From an uncultured Clostridia bacterium (GTDB taxonomy: Bacteria > Bacillota > Clostridia > Oscillospirales > Ruminococcaceae), in NCBI GenBank assembly GCA_947627905.1, contig CANQXX010000007.1:1-62913 (forward strand): a stretch of 62,913 nucleotides of DNA. Reading direction: 5' to 3'. Position numbers and translations under genes: made by a program. The notes beneath the pieces are model-generated. The model had not been told where the DNA came from. It searched no databases and saw only the letters and a list, made by a program, of their open reading frames with translations. Below are positions 9,192 through 18,973 of this stretch, in pieces; position 1 is the stretch's first letter, and each line of letters opens with the position of its first letter.

Positions 9192-10154
9192 TCAATAGAT
9201 ATCCCATTTTTTTATAGTTTCTTTCTTGTCCATGTCAAGACCGAGATTGTCAAGAAGCTCCTGCGCAGCATTGTAGCCCATTTTTTTCTGACGGTTGTTC
9301 ATTGCGGCGACTTCAAGAATTACCGCAAGGTTACGTCCCGGCTTTACCGGGATAGTAGCGCAGGGGACTTTTACTCCCAGAATTGAGGTATATTCATTGT
9401 CCACACCCATGCGGTCGTAGACTTTTTCGCTGTCCCATGGTTCAAGCTCGACTATCATGTCGATCTTTTCGGTGACTTTTACCGCGCCCATGCCGAACAG
9501 ACGGCGTGCGTTCACTATGCCTATGCCGCGTATCTCAAGAAAGTGACGGATATTTTCCGGCGATGAACCTACAAGGCTTATATTTGAAACGCGGCGTATT
9601 TCTACGGCGTCGTCCGCAACGAGACGGTGTCCGCGCTTGATAAGCTCAACGGCAGTTTCGCTCTTTCCGACGCCGCTTTCACCGAGGATAAGCATACCTT
9701 CGCCGTGAACTTCTATAAGAACGCCGTGACGTGTGATCCTCGGAGCAAGATGCAGGTTAAGGAAAGCTATCAGCGCCGCCATAAAGCTGGAGGTGCTGTC
9801 CTTTGTACGCAGCAGGGGAACTTCATACTTCTGCGCAATTTCTACCATTTCGGGGAAATAGGGGAGCTCTCTTGATATTATAAGAGCGGGTATATGCTGA
9901 GAGAAAAGCATATCGAGCCTGTCATAGCGGCTTTGTTCGTCTATAGTGGCAAGGTATGCAAATTCCATTTTGCCGACTATCTGTATACGTTCGTTGTTGA
10001 AGTATTCATAAAATCCCATTAGCTGCAGACCGGGACGGTTGATATCGGTCTCGTCAACGATAAGTTTGGAAGAATCTTCCGGAAGATAGATCGTTTCAAG
10101 GTGAAATTCTTCTATTATAGTCTGAAGGTCAACGCTGAATTTTTTTTCTGACAT
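9192..10154 (-). CDS. hprK: HPr kinase/phosphorylase
   Basis: This 320-residue bifunctional enzyme phosphorylates and dephosphorylates Ser46 of HPr, the signal for CcpA-dependent carbon catabolite control in Firmicutes. The Walker A motif GESGVGKS lies in the C-terminal catalytic domain, followed by the VADDAVEI segment and the family signature ending in LEIRGIGIVN. An N-terminal regulatory domain covers roughly residues 1-130. It is the first gene of the operon ending in dnaE, with a promoter at 10218-10245. Confidence 0.97.
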   Translation of the reverse strand: MSEKKFSVDLQTIIEEFHLETIYLPEDSSKLIVDETDINRPGLQLMGFYEYFNNERIQIVGKMEFAYLATIDEQSRYDRLDMLFSQHIPALIISRELPYFPEMVEIAQKYEVPLLRTKDSTSSFMAALIAFLNLHLAPRITRHGVLIEVHGEGMLILGESGVGKSETAVELIKRGHRLVADDAVEIRRVSNISLVGSSPENIRHFLEIRGIGIVNARRLFGMGAVKVTEKIDMIVELEPWDSEKVYDRMGVDNEYTSILGVKVPCATIPVKPGRNLAVILEVAAMNNRQKKMGYNAAQELLDNLGLDMDKKETIKKWDIY

Positions 10155-10217
10155 TAAATATCATTCCTTTTCTGAATCCGGCATACGGATATCATTTTTA
10201 CAGATACAACTAATTCA

Positions 10218-10245
10218 ATTATACAGCATTTCAGAAAAATTTCAA
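10218..10245 (-). promoter_or_regulatory. Sigma-A promoter of the hprK-dnaE operon
   Basis: On the minus strand TTGAAA (10240-10245) and TATAAT (10218-10223) are spaced by 16 bases. It diverges from the proC promoter about 100 bases away. Confidence 0.75.
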
Positions 10246-10315
10246 GTGTTATCAAATTTAATTTACATATTTTATGTGTGAAAAGAATTTATTTAAGAAA
10301 AATCATAAAAACTAC

Positions 10316-10344
10316 TTGAAATTTTGTGCAAAATGTTGTATACT
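10316..10344 (+). promoter_or_regulatory. Sigma-A promoter of proC
   Basis: TTGAAA (10316-10321) and TATACT (10339-10344) are separated by 17 bases, about 70 bases before the chosen proC start. Confidence 0.7.
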
Positions 10345-10413
10345 TACATTTATCAGTGCGATGTGTTTTTTACCGTCATACCTGTCATGATAATTCTGAA
10401 AGGACGGATATAT

Positions 10414-11214
10414 ATGGCTTCCGTAGGATTTATAGGCGCAGGCAATATGGGTTACGCTATAATAAAAGGAATTTGCGGCACAAATGATCCGAATGTGAAA
10501 CTTTTTGCCTTTGATACAAAACCCGAAATGCTTGAAAGGCTCGTTCCGCTTGGCGTGACAGCCTGTGATTCCGCAGCCGGACTGACCGGAAAATGCGATT
10601 ATGTCTTTCTTGCCGTAAAGCCTCAGCAGCTTGAAGGCGTTCTGGAAGATATTGCTCCTGCCTTAACGGATAAAAAGGTGATAATTTCCATTTGCGCCGG
10701 TATCTCGGCGGAATATATAAAGTCAAAGACCATACCTGATGTAAAGGTCATACCCGTAATGCCCAATACTCCTCTGCTTCTGGGAGAGGGAGCTTCGGCT
10801 CTTGCGAAATGTGCAGACGTTCCGGACGATGATTTTGAGTTTGTAAAGAATATCTTTGCTTCCTGCGGAAAAGTTGCAGTCGTTCCCGAAAACAAAATGC
10901 GGGAGGTCATAGCCATAAACGGCAGCAGCCCGGCGTTCATATATCTTTTCGCAAAAGCATTTGTGGAATATGCCGCCGATGCGGGGATAGATCCGGACGC
11001 TGCCAAAGAGCTTTTTGCGCAGTCGCTTATAGGATCGGCGAAAATGATAACCGATTCGGGAAATACTATTGACGAACTGATAAAAATGGTATCGTCTCCG
11101 GGAGGAACGACCCTTGCCGGACTTGATGAGCTTTACGGCGGAAAACTTGAAGAGACGGTAAAAAAAGCCTGCGAAAGCTGTACTCGCCGCGCTTATGAGC
11201 TTTCAAAGCAGTAA
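10414..11214 (+). CDS. proC: Pyrroline-5-carboxylate reductase
   Basis: This 266-residue enzyme reduces pyrroline-5-carboxylate to proline with NAD(P)H, the last step of proline synthesis. The Rossmann motif GFIGAGNMGYAI lies at the N-terminus, MPNTPLLLGEGASAL in the middle, and the dimerisation helix with SSPGGTTLAGL near the C-terminus. I chose the ATG at 10414, behind GAAAGGA, over an in-frame ATG 30 codons upstream that would add residues unlike the family and would overlap the promoter region. No other proline genes lie nearby. Confidence 0.95.
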   Translation: MASVGFIGAGNMGYAIIKGICGTNDPNVKLFAFDTKPEMLERLVPLGVTACDSAAGLTGKCDYVFLAVKPQQLEGVLEDIAPALTDKKVIISICAGISAEYIKSKTIPDVKVIPVMPNTPLLLGEGASALAKCADVPDDDFEFVKNIFASCGKVAVVPENKMREVIAINGSSPAFIYLFAKAFVEYAADAGIDPDAAKELFAQSLIGSAKMITDSGNTIDELIKMVSSPGGTTLAGLDELYGGKLEETVKKACESCTRRAYELSKQ

Positions 11215-11232
11215 AAGGTTCTGAAAAAGGGC

Positions 11233-11269
11233 TCGTCCGCATATGCTTTTATAAAAAAGCAAAGGACGA
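11233..11269 (+). promoter_or_regulatory. Hairpin covering the ribosome binding site of the SpoIIM-like gene
   Basis: TCGTCC (11233-11238) pairs with GGACGA (11264-11269), and GCTTTT pairs with AAAAGC inside it. The 3' arm includes the AAAGGA that serves the ATG at 11275. Folding would hide the site; it could also be a weak terminator for proC. Confidence 0.45.
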
Positions 11270-11274
11270 TCCAT

Positions 11275-11898
11275 ATGACGGAAAGCAAAAAAGTAAATTC
11301 ACGCAGACGCAGCGGCGACAGGCTTCTTGTACTGCTGGCGGTGCTGTATTTTCTGGGAGTTGTTCTGGGAACTATCCTGTACTGTACGGCAGATGCGGAC
11401 AAGACCGGCATACTTGACGGCATTGCCGAAGATATGATACTGGCAAGGTCTGGGCAAAGTTTCTGGCAGATACTTGTAAATTCCTTTTCGGGGGCTTTTG
11501 TTCTGCTCCTGATATGCTTTTTTCTGGGATTTTGTGTAATATCTGCGCCTATCGAAATGCTAGTCCCGATGTTCAGAGGTCTGGGAGCAGGTGCTGCTAC
11601 AGCCGCAATGTACAGAATGTACGGGCTTCACGGAGCAGCCGCTTCGGCTCTGCTGATAGTTCCGAACGCAGTTTTTTCGGCGTTCGTGCTGATAATTGCC
11701 GCAAGGGAATCGGTCAGATTTTCCGCTGCGCTTTACAGTTCTTCTTTCGGCAGAGAGACGGAAAGGGAACGTCCAGACGTCAGGCTTTATTATACTAAAT
11801 TTATCATACTGTCTGCCGGACTGGCACTGTCTGCGCTGACAGACAGTGTTCTGACAATTGTTTTTGAGGAAACGTGGACAAGTCTGCTCGGAATTTAA
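11275..11898 (+). CDS. Stage II sporulation protein M-like membrane protein
   Basis: This 207-residue integral membrane protein has a charged N-terminus (residues 1-16) and about five hydrophobic segments, including LLVLLAVLYFLGVVLGTIL and AFVLLLICFFLGFCVISAP. Size and topology match SpoIIM, which with SpoIID and SpoIIP drives membrane migration during spore engulfment. Motif-level support is weak because the family is poorly conserved. It follows proC by 60 bases with a ribosome-site hairpin between them. It could be another DUF95-type membrane protein. Confidence 0.55.
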   Translation: MTESKKVNSRRRSGDRLLVLLAVLYFLGVVLGTILYCTADADKTGILDGIAEDMILARSGQSFWQILVNSFSGAFVLLLICFFLGFCVISAPIEMLVPMFRGLGAGAATAAMYRMYGLHGAAASALLIVPNAVFSAFVLIIAARESVRFSAALYSSSFGRETERERPDVRLYYTKFIILSAGLALSALTDSVLTIVFEETWTSLLGI

Positions 11899-11990
11899 TG
11901 ATATTCCGGAAAATAATATCTGCGCAGCTCTGCAAATGCGTACATCAGTAAGCTGCGCACGGAAAATAAAAATAAAAGGAGCTGCATTTT

Positions 11991-12839
11991 TTGGCACTGT
12001 TTGGAATGTTTGACTACGAAAAAGCCGGTACCGGAGTGGAAAAGAACGCCCCGAAGAAAAAAGCATTTTTTGAGTTCTTTGAACTGTACTTCAGGTATTG
12101 CTGGAGACTTGTAAAGCTGAATGTCCTTACATTTATTTTCTGTCTCCCGGTAGTTACGATAGGACCGGCTCTTGCCGGAATGACAAAAGTTCTGCGGAAT
12201 TACACGCTCGATAAGAGCGCGTTTATGTTCCATGAGTTCTGGAAAGGGTTTGCAGGCAGCTGGAAGCAGTCTCTGCCGGTGGGCCTGCTGGATACGCTTT
12301 TTGCCGTTTCCGCCGCAGCGGCGCTGTATGTTTACCCAAGAATGGGAGCTGCCGCTGAGCAGCAGGGACAGAGCGGTACTATATATACTGTTCTTTGCGT
12401 GATATCGGTCAGCTTTGCGCTTACTCTTTTCATGATGAATTTCTATATCATGCCTATGATAATCGCTACGGATCTTTCGCTGAAAAATATAATCAAGAAC
12501 GGCTTTTACCTGACCTGCATAGCTTTGAAAAAGAACATTATAACGCTTCTCATCGTTGGACTGACGGTGGTAGTTCTGGTCCTTACTGGAATGATAGGGA
12601 TATTTATGCTTGTCCCGATATGGGCAATAAGTTTTATAGGATTTGTTATAATGTATAACTCATATCCGCAGATACAGAAATATGTTATAAACCCTTATTA
12701 TGAGGAACGGGGAATGGATAATCCGGAGTATGATTACCTGAAACCGCTTTCAGCCGACGACAGCGTATTCACCGATATGGGAGGAAAGGAAAAACCTATA
12801 GAGGGAAAAAAGAAGAAAAAAGGAAAAATAATTTCATAA
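11991..12839 (+). CDS. DUF624 / YesL-like membrane protein
   Basis: This 282-residue protein has a soluble N-terminus (about 45 residues), then membrane segments near residues 40-65, 95-120, 130-160, 185-210 and 215-240, and a lysine-rich tail ending in a KGKKKKKGK-like run. The NVLTFIFCLPVVTIGPALAGM segment is the recognisable DUF624 signature. Members often sit beside carbohydrate ABC transporters, but none is here and no function can be assigned. The start is a TTG eight bases after AGGAG; an in-frame ATG at 12006 is an alternative. Confidence 0.65.
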   Translation: MALFGMFDYEKAGTGVEKNAPKKKAFFEFFELYFRYCWRLVKLNVLTFIFCLPVVTIGPALAGMTKVLRNYTLDKSAFMFHEFWKGFAGSWKQSLPVGLLDTLFAVSAAAALYVYPRMGAAAEQQGQSGTIYTVLCVISVSFALTLFMMNFYIMPMIIATDLSLKNIIKNGFYLTCIALKKNIITLLIVGLTVVVLVLTGMIGIFMLVPIWAISFIGFVIMYNSYPQIQKYVINPYYEERGMDNPEYDYLKPLSADDSVFTDMGGKEKPIEGKKKKKGKIIS

Positions 12840-12845
12840 AAACCC

Positions 12846-12874
12846 TTTACAAATCGGTTTTTATGTGTTATAAT
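12846..12874 (+). promoter_or_regulatory. Sigma-A promoter of rpsO
   Basis: TTTACA (12846-12851) and TATAAT (12869-12874) are 17 bases apart. Transcription would begin near 12881 and give a leader of roughly 120 bases before rpsO. Confidence 0.8.
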
Positions 12875-12884
12875 TACATCGTTG

Positions 12885-12975
12885 TGTTTTTTTACACGGC
12901 GTTATCCGTATACTTGGTCTGCGGGATAAGCCCTTAACGGGAACGATACCTGCCGCTCACTATGTTTCCGGAGAA
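12885..12975 (+). promoter_or_regulatory. Possible autoregulatory leader of rpsO
   Basis: The untranslated leader is long for a monocistronic ribosomal gene and holds short helices, such as ATCCG/CGGGAT and CCC/GGG around 12908-12942. Ribosomal protein S15 is known to bind its own mRNA leader in several phyla, with unrelated folds. I cannot match a specific S15 leader class by eye, so this is an inference from position and length. Confidence 0.35.
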
Positions 12976-12999
12976 TATTTTGAAAGAGGTGTTTTTGCT

Positions 13000-13266
13000 A
13001 TGATGCAGAAAGAAGAAAAGACCGCTATAATTGCGGCTAACAAGACCAGTGAGAACGATACCGGTTCTCCAGAAGTACAGATCGCTATTCTTACAAAGAG
13101 AATAAACGACCTTACCGAACATCTTAAGGTACACAAGAAGGACCACCACTCCAGAAGAGGACTTCTCAAAATGGTAGGTCACAGACGTAATCTTCTTAAC
13201 TATCTCGCAAAGAAGGATATCAACAGATACCGTGCGGTAGTTGAAAAGCTCGGTCTTCGTAAGTAA
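13000..13266 (+). CDS. rpsO: 30S ribosomal protein S15
   Basis: This 88-residue primary-binding protein of the 30S subunit nucleates the platform by binding 16S rRNA. The typical [14 protein letters not shown] segment, the [16 protein letters not shown] signature and the [14 protein letters not shown]-terminal region are all present. Two ATG codons are adjacent at 13000 and 13003; GAAAGAGGTG lies upstream and either may serve. As in most bacteria it is followed by pnp. Confidence 0.97.
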   Translation: MMQKEEKTAIIAANKTSENDTGSPEVQIAILTKRINDLTEHLKVHKKDHHSRRGLLKMVGHRRNLLNYLAKKDINRYRAVVEKLGLRK

Positions 13267-13277
13267 GATCATGTCAA

Positions 13278-13313
13278 GGCAGAAAGCAGGAGAAATTTTT
13301 CTCCTGCCCTGCC
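13278..13313 (+). terminator. Hairpin after rpsO
   Basis: GCAGGAG (13286-13292) pairs with CTCCTGC (13301-13307), extended by an outer GGCAG/CTGCC. Only a short T run follows, so it may be a processing site or a partial terminator before pnp. The remaining 13314-13475 holds small palindromes (CCGCAATATGCGG) and no gene. Confidence 0.6.
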
Positions 13314-13489
13314 TTTCGTAAGTTTAAGGACATTACCGCAATATGCGGAAGTCATATGTTCCGGCGGCGGCAATTAGCATTAAATCGTGTCCGGCAGTGT
13401 ACTGCACGGTGCTTTGTATGCAAAACGGTCTTTCGGACAGGATTTATTGCTAAAGCTGCTTTCCGGAAAAATTTTTAAGGAGGCAGTTT

Positions 13490-15601
13490 ATGTTTGATAA
13501 TTACAGAGTTTTCAAAACCACTTATGCAGGCAGAGAACTGACCGTTGAAACAGGCAAGACCTGTGAGCTTTCCAACGGTTCCTGCTGGGTACGCTACGGC
13601 GAAACAGTCGTTATGGCAAATGTTACCGCCAGCGTAAAACCGAGAGAGGGCGTTGATTTTTTCCCGCTTTCGGTAGATTATGAGGAAAGACTTTATTCTG
13701 TAGGACGTATACCCGGTTCTTTCATGAAGAGAGAGGGCAAGCCCAGCGAAAAAGCTATCCTTACTTCCCGTGTGGTAGACAGACCTATCCGTCCGCTTTT
13801 CCCCAAGGACATGAGAAATGATGTCGCCGTTGTAATGACGGTGCTTGCGGTAGACCCGGATCATTCTCCCGAGATCTGCGGAATGATAGCTACTTCGGTC
13901 GCGATCTCAATTTCCGATATCCCTTGGAACGGTCCTATAGGCGGAATAAGCGTAGGTCTTGTTGACGGTGAGATAATCCTAAATCCTACACTTGCACAGC
14001 GCGAAAAGTCTGACCTTAACCTTACCGTTGCCGGAACTGCCGAAAAGGTAGTTATGATAGAAGCCGGCGCAAACGAGGTTGACGATGATACCATGCTCGA
14101 AGCTATCCTCAAGGGTCATGAGGAGATCAAGAAGATGGTAGCTTTCATTTCGGATATCCAGAAGCAGATCGGCAAGAAAAAGTTTGAATTTGAGTCAATG
14201 GAAGTTGACCACGATCTGTTTGATGCTATCGAAGAGCTTGTTGGCGAAAAGGTAAAATTTGCTCTTGACACTAACGACAAGAACGTCCGTGAAGAAAGGC
14301 TCAATCCCATAAAGGACGAAGTTCACGCCAAGTTTGACGAGCAGTATCCCGAACAGATCGCCATGATAGACGAGTGTATCTATAAGCTCCAGAAGAAGAT
14401 AGTAAGGAACTGGCTCTATGAGGGCAAGCGTGTTGACGGCAGAGGCATAGACGAGATACGTCCTCTTGCTGCCGAAGTCGGCGTTCTCCCAAGAGTACAC
14501 GGCTCCGGACTGTTCACAAGAGGTCAGACACAGGTGCTGACAGTTGCAACTCTCGGACCTATAAGCGATTCCCAGAGGATCGACGGTCTTGATGAAGAGG
14601 ACAGCAAGAGATATATGCATCACTATAATTTCCCGTCCTACTCCGTTGGCGAAACAAAGCCCAGCAGAGGTCCCGGACGCCGTGAGATAGGTCACGGTGC
14701 TCTTGCGGAAAGAGCTCTTGAACCGGTAATACCTTCCGTTGAGGAGTTCCCGTATGCGCTGAGACTGGTTTCGGAGGTTCTTTCTTCCAACGGTTCAACA
14801 TCTCAGGGCTCGATATGCGGTTCAACACTTGCGCTCATGGACGCAGGCGTTCCGATAAAAGCTCCCGTTGCAGGAATTTCCTGCGGTCTTATCACAAGAG
14901 ACGACGGCAGCTTCATGACAATGGTGGATATCCAGGGACTTGAAGATTTCTTCGGAGATATGGATTTCAAGGTCGGCGGAACTCATAAGGGCATTACCGC
15001 TATTCAGGTGGATATCAAGGTGGACGGTCTTACTCCCGAGATAATCAAAGAGGCTTTTGCAAAGACGCACAAGGCAAGAGATTATATACTTGATGAGATA
15101 ATTCTCAAAGCTATCCCTGCTCCAAGACCGGAGGTAGGAAAATATGCTCCGAAAATGCTCCAGACCAAAGTTCCCGTTGACAAGATCAGGGAAGTTATCG
15201 GTCAGGGCGGTAAAGTTATCCAGAAGATCTCCGCTGACTGCAACGTCAAGATCGACATCAACGATGACGGAAACGTATTTATTTCCGGAATTGATATGGA
15301 TAATGCCAAGAAGGCTCTCCAGATAGTTGAAACTATTGCAAATGATCCCGAGATCGGAGCTATATACAAGGGAAAAGTAGTCCGCATAATGAATTTCGGC
15401 GCATTCGTTGAGATCGCTCCGGGCAAGGACGGACTGGTACACATTTCCAAGCTCGATAAACAGAGAGTTGAAAAGGTAGAGGACGTTGTTTCTATCGGCG
15501 ACGAAATAGTCGTAAAGGTAATGGAAATAGACAGTCAGGGAAGAATAAATCTTTCCCGCAAGGACGCTCTTGCCGATATCGAAGCAAAGAAAAACAGCTG
15601 A
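13490..15601 (+). CDS. pnp: Polyribonucleotide nucleotidyltransferase (PNPase)
   Basis: This 703-residue phosphorolytic 3'-5' exoribonuclease degrades mRNA from its 3' end. Two RNase PH-like domains are recognisable, the second carrying GSGLFTRGQTQVL and the active-site region GDMDFKVGGT. These are followed by a KH domain (DKIREVIGQGGKVIQKI) and a C-terminal S1 domain (GAFVEIAPGKDGLVHIS). Length and order are standard. The ATG is eight bases after AAGGAGG. It ends at an intrinsic terminator. Confidence 0.98.
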   Translation: MFDNYRVFKTTYAGRELTVETGKTCELSNGSCWVRYGETVVMANVTASVKPREGVDFFPLSVDYEERLYSVGRIPGSFMKREGKPSEKAILTSRVVDRPIRPLFPKDMRNDVAVVMTVLAVDPDHSPEICGMIATSVAISISDIPWNGPIGGISVGLVDGEIILNPTLAQREKSDLNLTVAGTAEKVVMIEAGANEVDDDTMLEAILKGHEEIKKMVAFISDIQKQIGKKKFEFESMEVDHDLFDAIEELVGEKVKFALDTNDKNVREERLNPIKDEVHAKFDEQYPEQIAMIDECIYKLQKKIVRNWLYEGKRVDGRGIDEIRPLAAEVGVLPRVHGSGLFTRGQTQVLTVATLGPISDSQRIDGLDEEDSKRYMHHYNFPSYSVGETKPSRGPGRREIGHGALAERALEPVIPSVEEFPYALRLVSEVLSSNGSTSQGSICGSTLALMDAGVPIKAPVAGISCGLITRDDGSFMTMVDIQGLEDFFGDMDFKVGGTHKGITAIQVDIKVDGLTPEIIKEAFAKTHKARDYILDEIILKAIPAPRPEVGKYAPKMLQTKVPVDKIREVIGQGGKVIQKISADCNVKIDINDDGNVFISGIDMDNAKKALQIVETIANDPEIGAIYKGKVVRIMNFGAFVEIAPGKDGLVHISKLDKQRVEKVEDVVSIGDEIVVKVMEIDSQGRINLSRKDALADIEAKKNS

Positions 15602-15620
15602 TTTGATGATAAATTTCAGT

Positions 15621-15652
15621 AAAGCGCTTTCGCAAAGGGAGCGCTTTCTTTT
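15621..15652 (+). terminator. Intrinsic terminator of pnp
   Basis: AAAGCGCT (15621-15628) pairs with AGCGCTTT (15640-15647), followed by CTTTTTG. Confidence 0.85.
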
Positions 15653-15691
15653 TGCCGCAAGCTATACGATAAACAGAAAGCTGGTGAGAAA

Positions 15692-16177
15692 ATGGTCGAT
15701 ATTGACCTGAAAACGGACGGTAAAAAATTCCGATACCGCGCAGGAGGATTGCTTATAAACGGTGATAAAATATTGTTTGTCAGGAGTTCTGCGGGGGATT
15801 ATTATTACGTTATAGGCGGAGGAGTCCACATAGGCGAATCATCAGAAGAAGCCGCCGAAAGAGAATTTTCCGAGGAAACGGGTATAAACGCAAAAACGGA
15901 CAGGCTTGCAATAGTATGCGAAAATTTCTTTAAAGACAAAGACGGCAATATTGACGGACTGGACTGTCATACACTTGAATTTTACTATTTTATGACTGCC
16001 GATGAGAAAGACATTCAGAAATGCAAAACTATCAGTGATGCAGGAGAAAAGCTGGTATGGCTCACCCTCGGCAATATTGCTGAATATAATATCAAACCGT
16101 CATTTATTAAAGATATCATTGACGAAATAGCCTGCCGTAAAGACGTAATTCATATAATTTGTGACAGTGACAGGTAA
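15692..16177 (+). CDS. Nudix hydrolase
   Basis: This 161-residue protein hydrolyses a nucleoside diphosphate linked to another group; the substrate cannot be told from sequence. The Nudix box is complete: GGVHIGE, seven residues, then REFSEETGI near residue 55, with all metal-binding glutamates. The ATG follows GGTGAG at a workable spacing. It stands alone between the pnp terminator and a small membrane protein. A DNHLE-like mismatch-nucleotide or housecleaning role is possible but unsupported. Confidence 0.85.
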   Translation: MVDIDLKTDGKKFRYRAGGLLINGDKILFVRSSAGDYYYVIGGGVHIGESSEEAAEREFSEETGINAKTDRLAIVCENFFKDKDGNIDGLDCHTLEFYYFMTADEKDIQKCKTISDAGEKLVWLTLGNIAEYNIKPSFIKDIIDEIACRKDVIHIICDSDR

Positions 16178-16230
16178 TTATTAACAAATATCCGCTCTTT
16201 TCATAAAATATAGTGAAAGGGGCGTTTCTT

Positions 16231-16542
16231 ATGCAGGAGATCAATATGATAGCCGTTTTCCTGACCTGTTCGGCAATACTTGTGATAAACGGGATATATG
16301 CGGTGAGAGCGTCGGAAAGCTCCGGACTTCTTCCGAGGATCTATTTCGTTCTTCCGGTTCAGGAAAATACTTCCGATATAGAATTTATCGTAAGGAAGTA
16401 CATATATAAGGCTGCTGAACAGTATCCCGAAACGGTGATAATCTTCTATAATATGGGCGCTGAGGAGGATACAGTAAAAATTTTTGAGCGCCTTATGGAA
16501 TTTTCATGCAGGTATTACATAGTAAAAGACGGTGAAATATAA
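16231..16542 (+). CDS. Small single-pass membrane protein of unknown function
   Basis: This 103-residue protein has a short polar N-terminus, one membrane helix (IAVFLTCSAILVINGIYAV) and a cytoplasm- or surface-facing alpha/beta domain with the IIFYNMGAEEDT segment. I do not recognise a family. The ATG at 16231 is preceded by GAAAGGGG at about nine bases; a GTG six codons upstream overlaps that site and is less likely. It lies just before the obgE promoter. No partner is evident. Confidence 0.65.
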   Translation: MQEINMIAVFLTCSAILVINGIYAVRASESSGLLPRIYFVLPVQENTSDIEFIVRKYIYKAAEQYPETVIIFYNMGAEEDTVKIFERLMEFSCRYYIVKDGEI

Positions 16543-16603
16543 GAAAAAAACTTTGAAAAAGCAGTTTTTTAAGGGAAAATTTATCAGTTTTGCCGTATTT
16601 GTA

Positions 16604-16632
16604 TTGCAGTTTTGATTTTTTTGTGGTATAAT
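16604..16632 (+). promoter_or_regulatory. Sigma-A promoter of obgE
   Basis: TTGCAG (16604-16609) and TATAAT (16627-16632) are separated by 17 bases. The TATAAT is preceded by TGG, an extended -10. Confidence 0.75.
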
Positions 16633-16658
16633 ATTATGGGTTTGTAGGGCGTTTTTAA

Positions 16659-17987
<1,329 letters not shown>

Positions 17988-18001
17988 TTACGGAGGATAT
18001 T

Positions 18002-18538
18002 ATGGAACTTTTTGATGTTTACGATAAGGAACGTAACCTGACCGGAAAAACTTTGGAACGAGGAAAACCTGTTCCGGAGGGCTGTTACCGTATGGTAGTC
18101 CACATATGTATTTTCAATTCTGACGGCAAAATGCTCATACAGCAAAGACAGCCTTTCAAGCACAGCTGGAGCGGTATGTGGGATCTGAGCGTAGGCGGCT
18201 CGTCCGTTGCAGGGGATACAAGTCTTTCTGCGGCTATAAGGGAAACGGGCGAAGAATTGGGCATAAGGCTTTCTCCCGATGAACTGCGGAGAGTTCTGAC
18301 TATACAGACAAAAGGCATTTTTGACGATATCTATATTGTAAATAAGAATGTGGACGAAACTGCGCTGACGCTTCAGGCCGAAGAAGTTGCACAGGTAAAA
18401 TGGGCGGATATTTACGAGATAAAGAAAATGACAGCGGAGAAAATTTTTATTCCATATCACGAAGCATTGATAGACCTGCTGTTCTTTATGAAAAACAATG
18501 ACGGCGCAAGAACGGCGCAGGACAGGACGGAGAGGTGA
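18002..18538 (+). CDS. Nudix hydrolase, isopentenyl-diphosphate isomerase-like subgroup
   Basis: This 178-residue protein starts with MELFDVYDKERNLTGKTLER, typical of the YfcD/Idi-like Nudix branch. The Nudix box is GSSVAGD, seven residues, RETGEELGI: the first acidic position is Asp rather than Glu, while the catalytic REXXEE core is intact. The substrate is unknown. It follows obgE by 14 bases with GGAGG before the ATG and overlaps the region used to start mrnC, so coupled translation is likely. Confidence 0.82.
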   Translation: MELFDVYDKERNLTGKTLERGKPVPEGCYRMVVHICIFNSDGKMLIQQRQPFKHSWSGMWDLSVGGSSVAGDTSLSAAIRETGEELGIRLSPDELRRVLTIQTKGIFDDIYIVNKNVDETALTLQAEEVAQVKWADIYEIKKMTAEKIFIPYHEALIDLLFFMKNNDGARTAQDRTER

Positions 18539-18544
18539 ACTGCA

Positions 18545-18973
18545 ATAGAAAAGCATGACGTAAACCAGTACAGCCCATTGACGCTGGCATTCCTTGGTGA
18601 CGCGGTATACGAACAGTTAGTACGGGAAAGACTTGTTCTCACGGCAAATATGCCGGTAAAGAAGCTCCATTCGGCTGCTGTGGAACACGTCCGCGCGGCT
18701 TATCAGTCAAAAGCCGTGGACGTTATCCTCCCGCTGCTTTCAGAAGAGGAAACGGAAATTTTCAAAAGGGGACGCAACGCTACCGGAAATACCGTTCCTA
18801 AAAGTTCAAATCCTATTGAATACAGACGTGCAACGGCGCTTGAAGCTCTGTTCGGATATCTTTATCTTACAGAAAAAAATAAAAGGATAGTTGAATTATT
18901 TGATATTATATGGTATAATGTAAATTTGGGTAGTGACATATCCGGCGAAAGGACTGATAAAAATGAATCTTGA
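18545..18973 (+). CDS. mrnC: Mini-ribonuclease III (start codon uncertain)
   Basis: This protein of about 142 residues is the dimeric Mini-III RNase that matures 23S rRNA in Firmicutes: an RNase III catalytic domain without the RNA-binding domain. LAFLGDAVYEQLVR is the catalytic signature and EYRRATALEALFGYLYL the second. The first in-frame canonical codon is a TTG at 18578, inside the conserved region and with no ribosome site. Homologous-looking residues (VNQYSPLT) begin earlier, and an ATA at 18545 sits seven bases after GGAGAGGTG. A rare AUA start or a sequence error are both possible. Confidence 0.8.
   Translation: MEKHDVNQYSPLTLAFLGDAVYEQLVRERLVLTANMPVKKLHSAAVEHVRAAYQSKAVDVILPLLSEEETEIFKRGRNATGNTVPKSSNPIEYRRATALEALFGYLYLTEKNKRIVELFDIIWYNVNLGSDISGERTDKNES

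Noticed and set aside
14195-15442. Long minus-strand frames under pnp
   Set aside because: They mirror the strongly coding pnp frame and have no recognisable product.
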